Below, one piece after another: positions 19,026-26,700 of a stretch of 64,000 nucleotides of DNA. Position 1 is the first letter of the stretch; the number at the start of each line of letters is the position of its first letter. Source of the DNA: an uncultured Bacteroides sp. (lineage in GTDB: Bacteria > Bacteroidota > Bacteroidia > Bacteroidales > Bacteroidaceae); NCBI GenBank assembly GCA_958477465.1, contig CAUEFX010000010.1, positions 14,898 through 78,897 of the forward strand. Reading direction: 5' to 3'. The translations under genes and the position numbers were made by a program. The notes beneath the pieces are model-generated. The model was not told the DNA's origin. It did not search any database and saw only the letters and a list, made by a program, of their open reading frames with translations.

Positions 19026-19307
19026 GCAATACACAAAAAGCCTCTATTCATTGAAATTTACCAGATTTCCGTCTTGAGACATTCTGCGAATGTTATGTCT
19101 ATATCTAATTGGAAGGCTATTGCCTGCCATTTAAATCTATATTTCGTTCCAAAGATACTCATATTTCTGATTTCTCCGAAGAAATCCATATCATAAAGAA
19201 ATGTGGCAGGGCAAAAAAGGAAAAAAGATGAAAGAGTTACCATTTGTATAAGGGATGTCGGATTTCACGACTCCCCCGTTAAATAAAAAGTATAAGAAAA
19301 GCTACGC

Positions 19308-19347
19308 TGACAAAAAATGACTATTAATGACTATTAACGACACTGGA
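19308..19347. repeat. Phased 10-bp TGAC direct repeats (control region array 2)
   Basis: Four tandem decamers: TGACAAAAAA (19308), TGACTATTAA (19318), TGACTATTAA (19328) and CGACACTGGA (19338). The spacing is exactly 10 bp, as in the array at 5860-5899. It lies about 80 bp upstream of the first HTH gene. A promoter-like TATCTTGC at about 19381-19388 lies between the repeats and the ATG, so the array is well placed as an operator. Confidence 0.65.
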
Positions 19348-19424
19348 AACTAAACGATTGATTTATAGTAATATTCCCTTTATCTTGCACCCAATTTCAT
19401 TATTCACAATTTAATTTATAAATC

Positions 19425-19712
19425 ATGGAACTGACAATTATCGAAACAAGTGCTTATCAGGACTTGAAGAAACAACTAAGTATGCTGTCCGTGCAAATGA
19501 TGGACTTTCAAAAGAAAATAGCCCCCGTAACACCGGACAAGTGACTGGATGCGCAGGATGTGTGCCTGGCTCTCAATATTTCCAAAAGGGCACTGCAGAC
19601 TTACCGGGATAACGGGCTGATTCCTTATTCTAATATCGGTGGAAAATTCTTTTATAAAGAAGTGGACATCCAGCAAATTCTGGAGGAAGGACTAATCAAA
19701 AAAAGAAAATAA
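19425..19712 (+). CDS. Helix-turn-helix (MerR/excisionase-like) protein with in-frame TGA
   Basis: 95 residues if TGA at 19542-19544 (codon 40) is read as Trp. A short N-terminal coiled region (AYQDLKKQLSMLSVQMMDFQKK) precedes a winged-helix excisionase-type domain: DAQDVCLALNISKRALQTYRDNGLIPYSNIGGKFFYKEVDIQQIL. The TGA falls in DK-TGA-LDAQDVC; relatives of this family read W(L/M)D.Q(D/E)V at this point. Under the standard code the DNA-binding domain would not be made from this start. The stop is TAA. Such proteins control excision or transfer in Bacteroides ICEs. The second HTH gene starts 5 bp later. Confidence 0.88.
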
Positions 19713-19717
19713 AGAGT

Positions 19718-20029
19718 ATGGCAGACATTATCACTAAAGATTCGGAAGAGTTCAAGGAACTTACCGGATGGATCAAACGGACAGGAAAAAATCTGGAGGC
19801 TGCTGCGGCACGGATACGTCCGACGATTGCAGACGAACATTATCTGAGTGGAGATGAGGTATGCCGGATGCTTCATGTTTCCAAGCGTACATTACAAACA
19901 CTACGGGATGAAAAGGCAATACCTTATACCTCAATTACCTCTGTCGGGGGTAAACTGCTCTATCCGGAAAGCGGGCTATACGAGGTACTAAAAAAGAACT
20001 ATAAAGATTTCAGGCGTTACTTGAAATAA
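19718..20029 (+). CDS. Helix-turn-helix (excisionase-like) protein
   Basis: 103 residues with the same winged-helix domain as its upstream neighbour: HYLSGDEVCRMLHVSKRTLQTLRDEKAIPYTSI, then GGKLLYPESGLYEVLKKNYKDF. It is therefore a paralog of the preceding gene. The position equivalent to the neighbour's TGA Trp is a leucine here (HYLSGDEVC). Its single Trp (TGWIKR) is TGG. The stop is TAA. The two genes lie beside the integrase, as expected for recombination directionality or regulatory factors; the exact role is inferred from position. Confidence 0.8.
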   Translation: MADIITKDSEEFKELTGWIKRTGKNLEAAAARIRPTIADEHYLSGDEVCRMLHVSKRTLQTLRDEKAIPYTSITSVGGKLLYPESGLYEVLKKNYKDFRRYLK

Positions 20030-20047
20030 GCAACCTGCCTGAATACG

Positions 20048-20084
20048 AAAAACACCCTTCAACATTTGCTGAAGGGTGTTTTTT
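20048..20084. terminator. Terminator between HTH gene and integrase
   Basis: Perfect stem AACACCCTTCA (20051-20061) / TGAAGGGTGTT (20070-20080), flanked by A and T runs on both sides. It works for either strand and separates the convergent HTH and integrase genes. Confidence 0.85.
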
Positions 20085-20094
20085 CATACTTATT

Positions 20095-21324
20095 CTAATT
20101 GGCCAAGCGATACACGGAACCAATCTTGTCGCACATCCTATCCGTATCTTCCCCAACCTTCGGATTGATCAGTTCAGCATAGACTTGTGTGGAAAGAATC
20201 GATTTGTGTCCTAATACTTTTTGCAAAGTTTCTAACGGCATGCCTTTCAATATAGCCAAAACTGCAAAGGTATGTCTCCCGATATGAGGGGTGATATTTA
20301 CATTACAATCACACTTTTTCCCTAAAACCTTAAAACTACTTTTCATGGTTTCATAATCACCGACGGGGAAAACGCAATCAGGAGAATCTTTCTTTTTGTT
20401 ATCACCCTTATACTTTTCTACAAGTTCAATTGCTATAGGTAATAATTTCACGACGTATGCTACGCCTGTTTTTATACGGTTTCCCATGAGCCATGTGCCA
20501 CCATCAGAATCTGTATGGATATTCTTATAAGTAATTGCTTTCAGATCTGCGAAGGCGAGGCCTGTGAAGCACATGAAAAGTAGCATGTCACGCATAGCCT
20601 GCTGACGTTTATACCTCAATTCTACATGTATAAGCCTCTGCAGTTCTTCTTCAGAGAGAAATGAACGTCTTTTATATCCCGGCTTACATCCAAAACCCGT
20701 GAAGGGATGAACTTTTATTAAACCTTTCTCTTGAGCGATATGCATTAGCCATTTCATGGTATTAACACGTCCGAATGCTGTAGAACTGGCCGAGCCGCAT
20801 GTGCCCAACATCCAATTATAATAGTCTTCAATAAAATCTTTGTCAAGTTCATCAAGTGCAATGTCCTCAACATTCTTTTTGTCTTTCAAAAAAAGCAATG
20901 CGCTCTTATAATCGGCTACTAAACCAAGATAGGTGCTTTTTGCCTTTTCCTTGCCTACTTTCTCCTTGTATGACTCAAGCTGTTCCCTGAAAAGCTCCAT
21001 AAGGGTGTGGGAATCTTCTTTAAAACCGACATAGCGGCTATAGACTTTCTTGGCTGTGACAAAACTGTCATGATCGCATATGTATTGGTAATGCTTGGCA
21101 ATTTGGGCTTTGGCATTATCAAGTTCCTGGTTTAACATTCTAGCTTCTTCGGATTTCCCTTTAGCCCTATTAGCTTTGGCGTCCCATAAAGAAATAGACA
21201 CCTCCTTCTTACAGCTAAAGCAAGCTGTGGTCTTGTTGATGGTAATACGTCCCATTACAGGTACTTTACCATTCTTAATCGATTGATTTTTAGTGTAAAA
21301 CAACACTCTGAATGTACTTCTCAT
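20095..21324 (-). CDS. Tyrosine recombinase/integrase
   Basis: 409-residue site-specific integrase of the Bacteroidetes type. An Arm/SAM-like N-terminal DNA-binding region (WDAKANRAKGKSEEARMLN, then the core-binding domain around LMELFREQLESYKEK) is followed by the catalytic domain: CFTGLAFADLKAI, PHIGRHTFAVLAI (HxxRH), LGHKS and the nucleophile tyrosine in STQVYAELI. The first catalytic Arg usually found in TGLR is Ala here, a variation also known in Bacteroides ICE integrases. All four Trp codons are TGG, the gene has no in-frame TGA, and it stops at TAG, so it can be made under the standard code. Strand and position at the element edge fit an integrase reading inward from the attachment end. 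Confidence 0.92.
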   Translation of the reverse strand: MRSTFRVLFYTKNQSIKNGKVPVMGRITINKTTACFSCKKEVSISLWDAKANRAKGKSEEARMLNQELDNAKAQIAKHYQYICDHDSFVTAKKVYSRYVGFKEDSHTLMELFREQLESYKEKVGKEKAKSTYLGLVADYKSALLFLKDKKNVEDIALDELDKDFIEDYYNWMLGTCGSASSTAFGRVNTMKWLMHIAQEKGLIKVHPFTGFGCKPGYKRRSFLSEEELQRLIHVELRYKRQQAMRDMLLFMCFTGLAFADLKAITYKNIHTDSDGGTWLMGNRIKTGVAYVVKLLPIAIELVEKYKGDNKKKDSPDCVFPVGDYETMKSSFKVLGKKCDCNVNITPHIGRHTFAVLAILKGMPLETLQKVLGHKSILSTQVYAELINPKVGEDTDRMCDKIGSVYRLAN

Positions 21325-21343
21325 AACTCAACTTTTTTAGTTA

Positions 21344-21351
21344 CAAATTTA
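21344..21351 (-). promoter_or_regulatory. Putative integrase promoter (-7 box)
   Basis: On the minus strand TAAATTTG matches the Bacteroides -7 consensus TAnnTTTG and lies 20 bp upstream of the integrase ATG. The -33 box is weak. The leader would be very short. Confidence 0.45.
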
Positions 21352-21529
21352 ATTACTGTTGAGGTATTTGAAGTTATGAAGAATAATGCAATATATTGAA
21401 AACTAATGCCTTATATCCGATTAGTAGGCAAATTGGAAGAGGTAACAGATAAGTAACATAACTCACTCCCAAATATGCTCTATTTAGCTTTATTCACCAC
21501 ATCCGATTAAAACATTAGTTTTATAACTA

Positions 21530-21560
21530 TTTGAATTTTAATAGGTTTGCACTATATTTG
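21530..21560 (+). promoter_or_regulatory. Bacteroides-type promoter for a small RNA
   Basis: TTTG at 21530-21533 and TATATTTG at 21553-21560, separated by 19 bp, match the -33/-7 consensus very well. No protein-coding gene follows; the predicted transcript begins at about 21567 and runs into a perfect hairpin. Confidence 0.6.
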
Positions 21561-21566
21561 CGCATC

Positions 21567-21665
21567 TTGAAAAAACACTTTGTTTCTCGTAGAGGAACGA
21601 CTCGTTCCTCTACGAGGAACCATAAGAGTCTCTACGGGGAAAGTGTTTTCTTCCTTGTCGGGGTC
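21567..21665 (+). ncRNA. Candidate structured small RNA at the ICE/chromosome border
   Basis: Downstream of a strong promoter the sequence contains a perfect 15-bp inverted repeat: CTCGTAGAGGAACGA (21586-21600), one base, then its complement (21602-21616). An outer stem pairs AAAACACTTT (about 21571-21580) with AAAGTGTTTT (about 21643-21652). The two short frames here have no family resemblance. This looks like a folded non-coding RNA rather than a gene. The rest of 21325-21969 shows nothing else I can name; the ICE attachment site probably lies somewhere in it. Confidence 0.45.
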
Positions 21666-21969
21666 GCTTTTTTCACTAACAACAGTCGAATTTCAAACTG
21701 TTTTGAAATGGAATAAAGGAGGATATGCGCATGTTTTGAAGATAAATTGCAATCAATATACGGAAATAGCAATCTTTCCTATTGTCAATCATTTATATTG
21801 ATAGCTTTTTGGAATGCCTAATATGAAAATGCCGGAGCTTTTTTGCATCAACCCGATCTCTTGCTTTAATTAAGAGATACAGCACTGGATTAAAATATCA
21901 TATTGACATTTTGAATCTGTGCTGCATCTGTCAGACGTAGTCCGAACTTGATGACATGATTGGAATCTG

Positions 21970-22587
21970 TTATCTGTGTATCATATTTTTGGTAATACTT
22001 ACACTTTGACGGACATAGAGTGTGTCATCTTTTATAAGACGAACGGCAAGTTCGACAACGGACGGGATGGTCGAAACGTACCCTTTCGCCTGTTCGCCTT
22101 TGAATGTCAGTGTGAAGTCATCCTTGTCTCCATCCTGCAAATATCCCGGTCGAAGTATCGTGTAATCTAAACTGCTGCCCTCTACAATATCTGCCGCTTT
22201 GCGATTGGGGATTTGGTCGGGATTGTTTCTTACATTGTCCTCATCATCCATATATGTGGGAATTTCATCATAGATTCCTACAGCTCCCATAAAAATAAGG
22301 CGGCGTAAACCGGTTTCCTTCATGGCTGATATTGTATTTTCAATGATAACGGGCAAGTCATCGCCTGATATGGCGCAATACACAACATGGCAACCCCGCA
22401 TCACTTGTTGTAAATCTTCCGGTTTCATGGCATCACAATCAACGATGTGACATTGCTCACTCTCGTGATAGCAGGTGGAAACATGGCGGGATACAAGTGT
22501 CAAATGACAGTCTTTATCATTACTCAACCTCTTGACAAGAGCTTTCCCGAATGTTCCGGATGCTCCTAAAATCAGTATTCTTTTCAT
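21970..22587 (-). CDS. NAD(P)-binding Rossmann-fold protein (atypical SDR)
   Basis: 205 residues beginning MKRILILGASGTFGKALVKRL, a GxxGxxG dinucleotide-binding loop at the extreme N-terminus. LTLVSRH, VYCAISGDDLP and LRRLIFMGAVGIY follow the pattern of NAD(P)H-binding atypical short-chain dehydrogenases (NmrA-like), and LDYTILRPGYLQDG is a typical late motif. Substrate unknown; possibly an oxidoreductase or redox sensor. The stop is TAA. It is divergent from the AraC-type regulator at 22707, which probably controls it. Confidence 0.8.
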   Translation of the reverse strand: MKRILILGASGTFGKALVKRLSNDKDCHLTLVSRHVSTCYHESEQCHIVDCDAMKPEDLQQVMRGCHVVYCAISGDDLPVIIENTISAMKETGLRRLIFMGAVGIYDEIPTYMDDEDNVRNNPDQIPNRKAADIVEGSSLDYTILRPGYLQDGDKDDFTLTFKGEQAKGYVSTIPSVVELAVRLIKDDTLYVRQSVSITKNMIHR

Positions 22588-22706
22588 TGTCTTATCTGTT
22601 TTTAATGCAAAATTACAGGCTTACGATTAAAGAGACCGTAGGGAAATACTGAAATAGAAGCCAATTTTACTGATAGTTGAAATAATTGGTTATTTTTGTA
22701 CCTGCG

Positions 22707-23615
22707 ATGGTACTGAATTATGATATAGAGGTGAAAAATGTACACGACTACAATGAATTTGTGGGCGTAGAGGGATTGCATCCTCATGTCAGTGTAATTC
22801 ATTACGATGAATTACCACCTATCCGGCATTGCCGCACGTTATGGGGCGTGTATGGGCTGTTTCTTTTGGACGATGATTCGGAGAGGCTCGGCTATGGTTC
22901 GGGAACATACGATTACTCCATTGGAAGCATTGTATGTGTTTCTCCGTCCCAAATCGGCGGCGTGGCAGATGACGGTACTACCTTTCAGCGCAAAGGATGG
23001 GCATTGCTGTTCAGTCCGGAACTGTTTCATGGTACGGATTACGAGAAAAAGTTGCTTCGTGCGGAGTTTTTCCATTACCACGTGAACAAGGCTCTTTTCA
23101 TCACTGCCTCTGAACAGCAGGATTGTGAAACTCTTCTCCGAATGCTCCGGCAGGAATTGGCGGAATACAAGCGTGAGGATGTAGTGGTGAAACTGATAGA
23201 ATTGATACTTGCTTATTGCTCGTCTTTCTTCAACAGGCAGTATCCGATAGAGAGTGGAGGCAAATGCAATCACATTGTCAGCAGGTTGGAACATCTGTTG
23301 GATGATTACTACACAACGGGAGAACAGTTCTCCAAAGGATTGCCTACAGTTCGGTTTTGCGCAGATTGTCTGTGTGTCGCCCCCAATTATCTCGGTGATC
23401 TGATCCGACAGGAAACTGGGGATTCTGCAAACCACTTTATTGGTCGCAATGTCATTCGCCGGGCTAAAAATTTGTTGCTATCCGGCAAATCGGTTACGGA
23501 AACCTCCTATGAACTCGGATTTGATTTCCCATCACATTTAAGCCGTCTTTTCAATCGTTTGGAAGGGATTACTCCATCTGTGTATGTAAGGAAATGTAAC
23601 TTGAAAAAAGAATGA
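22707..23615 (+). CDS. AraC-family transcriptional regulator
   Basis: About 302 residues from ATG at 22707 (MVLNYDIEVKNVHDYNEF). An ATG at 22686 is possible, but a TATTTTTG -7-like box at 22691-22698 would then be inside the gene. The N-terminal sensing domain (VIHYDELPPIRHCRTLWGVYGLF) is followed by a C-terminal AraC HTH pair: PTVRFCADCLCVAPNYLGDLIRQETG and KSVTETSYELGFDFPSHLSRLFNRLEGITPSVYVRK. It ends on TGA, showing that the chromosome uses TGA as a normal stop. The divergent dehydrogenase gene is the obvious target. Confidence 0.88.
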   Translation: MVLNYDIEVKNVHDYNEFVGVEGLHPHVSVIHYDELPPIRHCRTLWGVYGLFLLDDDSERLGYGSGTYDYSIGSIVCVSPSQIGGVADDGTTFQRKGWALLFSPELFHGTDYEKKLLRAEFFHYHVNKALFITASEQQDCETLLRMLRQELAEYKREDVVVKLIELILAYCSSFFNRQYPIESGGKCNHIVSRLEHLLDDYYTTGEQFSKGLPTVRFCADCLCVAPNYLGDLIRQETGDSANHFIGRNVIRRAKNLLLSGKSVTETSYELGFDFPSHLSRLFNRLEGITPSVYVRKCNLKKE

Positions 23616-23619
23616 ATAG

Positions 23620-23700
23620 AAGGGGAGCTAAAGCCCCTTTGTAACAAAATCACCCCTGCTACAGACTGTTTTGACATCTGTGACAGGGGTGATTGTGGCT
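23620..23700. terminator. Terminator pair between convergent genes
   Basis: A short GGGG/CCCC hairpin (about 23622-23638) is followed by a strong stem, AATCACCCCTG (23648-23658) with CAGGGGTGATT (23684-23694), extended by ACAGA/TCTGT inside. Related hairpins occur at 32535-32575 and 45794-45825. Confidence 0.75.
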
Positions 23701-23724
23701 TTGGTATTTTATATACTAAGTTGA

Positions 23725-26700
23725 TTATCTTTTATCAACCAAAGATTTTATATATACCTTGGATACCTCGACTGTACCATCCTCATAAATGGTCTTAATA
23801 ATATTGAAGCCGGATACGGGGCGTGGCAATACTGTACCGTTTAGAGAATAATACTCTTTTCTAAGAACTCTTTTTTCAGAAGTTTGGTCTTTTATGCCGA
23901 CACCGCTATCTGCTACATTGAATGTAATATTCAAAACAGATTCAGAGGTGGTTATTACCAATGTGTATTTACCGGCAGCGAGTTCTTCTCCCTCTCTGTT
24001 CAGAGTCAGTACATTCTCTGCGTATGATGTGTTCAGCACTTGGTCTTTCACCGGTTCATCCTCCAGTTTCAATGCCACAGAGACGTTGTCCTCTTCTACG
24101 ATATTACGGTTGAATGTGACAGTGAATGTTTTCGTATCTCTGTCGATGTCAGCCTCTTCTCCATTGCCGAAGTCCATAGCCGGTGTAGTAGATACGATCT
24201 CCAGTTCCGGTAACCACGGTTTCACATTGAATGTAATGTTCAAAACTGATTCGGAAGTGGTTACTACCAATGTGTATTTACCTCCCGGCAGTCTTTCTCC
24301 CTCTCTGCTCAGAGTCAGTACATTTTCAGTATATGATGCGTTCAGCACCTGGTCTTTCACCGGTTCGCCTTCTTGTTTCAATGCCACAGAGACGTTGTCC
24401 TCTTCTACGATATTACGGTTGAATGTGACAGTGAATGTTTTTGTATCCCTGTCGATGTCAGCTTCTTCTCCATTACCGAAGTCCATAGCCGGTGTGGTGG
24501 ATACAATCTCCAGGTCAGGAAGCCAGGTAGAGATGACAAAGTTCTTCCAATAGTTCGCTTCTTTATAATCATCGACCAATGCTTCCGGAACAAAGATTTT
24601 GCAGGTTGCCGGCACATTGGTAAATGTGTTGCTGCTTGCCGTCGGTACGGATTGGGATTTGATATAAATACTTTCCAGAGCAGAGCAACCATTGAATGTA
24701 TAGGTTGCTACAGAGGTGATTATACCTTTTGCCACTACTTTTTTCAAAAGAGAAGCATTACGGAATAAATTGGTTTCAAGTTTGGTGATACCGCTTCCTA
24801 AGATAACTTCTTCCAAAGCAGAACAGCCGTAGAAAGCCGAACCTCCTAAAGAGGTAATATTGTCGGGGAGCACAACGGACGTCAACCCTTTACAGCCATA
24901 AAATGCACTTGTACCAATGGTGGTAATGGCTTTTGTCAGAGGGATTTCTTTTAGCTTCTGGCAATTATAAAAGACGGAATTGCCTATGCTTTTGATATTT
25001 TCTGAAAGCTCTACAGCCTGCAGACTGCTGCATCCGTAGAATAGATAATTCGGCAATGCAGTCATTCCCGAGCCTATCTTGGCATGAGTGATTCCGGTGC
25101 AATTCTGGAATACATAAGTTCCCAGTGAGGTAATCTGGTCCGGTATTTCTATCGATGTCAGTTTTTTACATTCTTTAAATGCGTAATTATCAATTTTAGT
25201 GATGTTGGCAGTTAAAGGAAGCGCAGTCAAAGAGGTTCCGGCAAACGCATATTGCCCGATAAAGGTAATGTTCTCCGGCAAAACAACGGTTGCTAAATTG
25301 GAGCAATTGTTGAAAGTGTTATTAGGAACACGGGAGATTCCGGTGCCGAATGTGGCAGATAAAAGTCCTGTACAACCGTCGAAGATACCGGTACCCATGC
25401 TGGCTACACTGTTGGGAATTGTTACTGACGTAATAGCCTTACAGCTTTTGAATGCCCCATTGTTTAATGCTGTGATGTTGTTGTTTAGCGGTATGTCTTT
25501 TAATACAGTACATGAAGCGAATGCGCTTGCCCCTATGGTTGTTACTGAAGGACATTCGATGCTGCTTAGCTGTGAACAGGAATTGAAGGTATAATCTTCA
25601 ATTTTGGTGATACCGGTTCCGAGAACTGCCGAACTTAGATTCTTACAGTTGCTGAACGCATAGCTGCCCAGGCTGGTAACACTGTTCGGTATATTCAGCG
25701 TTTTTACAGAAACCCCATAAAATGCCCGGCTACCGATTTTTTGCAGGCCGTTATTGAATTCGATGCTGCTTAACGGACAATAGTAGAAAGCCCAATCACC
25801 GATGACCTTGGTTGTAGAGGGCAAGGTGAGCGAGGGCAGTTGTGTGTTTGAGAATGCCCGGTCACCGATTGTCTCAATGGATGAACCGAATGTGACAGCA
25901 GCCAATTTTTTACAATCGGAGAAAGCATAATTACCGATGGAGACAAGTCCGTTTCCTAATGAAACAGATGTCAGGGCTTCGCACTTGTTGAACGCATAGT
26001 TGCCGAGAGCAGTCACTTTATCAGGTATTTCCAGTGTGTTTATTTTGGTACATCCGTCAAAAGCATAGTTTCCGATACTCATTGATGATGATTCTAATAC
26101 AGACAGATTCGATTCACCGTTTTCAAAAGTAACGGTAGCAAGTTCTGTACATCCCGAGAAAGCATAGTCTCCTATCGAAGTAAGAGTCTTGGGGAAAGTG
26201 ATGGAAGTTAATGCCGTACATCCGTTGAACGCAGCGTCTCCGATAGAACTGATTTGACCCAATTCTACATTGGTTAAGGATGAACATCCGTTGAATGAAC
26301 GGGTTCCAACGTTTTGAATGGCAGATGGCAATACGATATTTTTCAAAGCGCTACATCCCAAGAAAGTGGAATCGCCCAGCTCTGTTATTGATTTTCCTAA
26401 CGTGACGGAAGCCAGTTTCCCGCAACCCTTAAATGTCAAAGAACCGACGGTCTCTACATTGTCGGGGAGAGTGATGTCTGCCAGTACCGCACAATTTTCG
26501 AAGGCTGCCCGCCCGATACTTTTTAATTTTTTATTTATCGTGATGGATGTGAGGGCAGAGCATCCGCTAAAGGCTTCAGCGCCTATATACTCTACTTCAT
26601 CAGGTAATATCATTGAGGACAATGCCGTACAACCTTCAAAAGCCTTGTCTCCTAAAGTGGTCAGATGGTCCGGAAGGAGTATGGACGTTAATTTCTTACA

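Larger units (their letters stand above)
1..21400. mobile_element. Integrative conjugative element (right-hand part)
   Basis: A continuous block of mobilisation and transfer functions: relaxase, TraG coupling protein, Dam methylase, primase, M23 peptidase, topoisomerase III, HTH proteins and a tyrosine integrase at the right edge. This is the gene set of Bacteroidales conjugative transposons; the left part, with the mating-pore genes, is outside the window. The DNA looks richer in G+C than the chromosome to its right. The right boundary is put just beyond the integrase promoter, but I cannot define the attachment site because the other end is missing. Seven of its genes contain in-frame TGA codons (11 in all), no in-frame TAA or TAG was seen, and all apparent true stops are TAA or TAG. 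Confidence 0.88.

Noticed and set aside
19058..19243. 61-codon minus-strand frame near the ICE right end
   Set aside because: No family features, and it begins next to the region containing the TGAC array; kept as intergenic.
76..19544. Plain pseudogene decay of the ICE
   Set aside because: Eleven stops, all TGA, mostly at recognisable Trp sites, with no in-frame TAA or TAG and no frameshifts in about 20 kb, is not the spectrum of random decay. Kept only as an alternative to be tested.
76..19544. Selenocysteine at the in-frame TGA codons
   Set aside because: The sites correspond to Trp, not Cys, in the families I know; none is a redox motif, and no selenocysteine-insertion hairpin was evident after the codons.
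21365..21378. Possible tRNA with UCA anticodon (ACTTCAAAT on the minus strand)
   Set aside because: The flanking bases do not form an anticodon stem, and no acceptor or T-arm is present. No suppressor tRNA was found in the window.
21531..21801. Short plus-strand frames over the border hairpin
   Set aside because: They read through a perfect palindrome and two overlapping frames are equally open; a non-coding RNA fits better.
23918..24553. Plus-strand 219-codon frame opposite the LRR protein gene
   Set aside because: Its internal repetition only mirrors the duplicated Ig-like domains on the minus strand.
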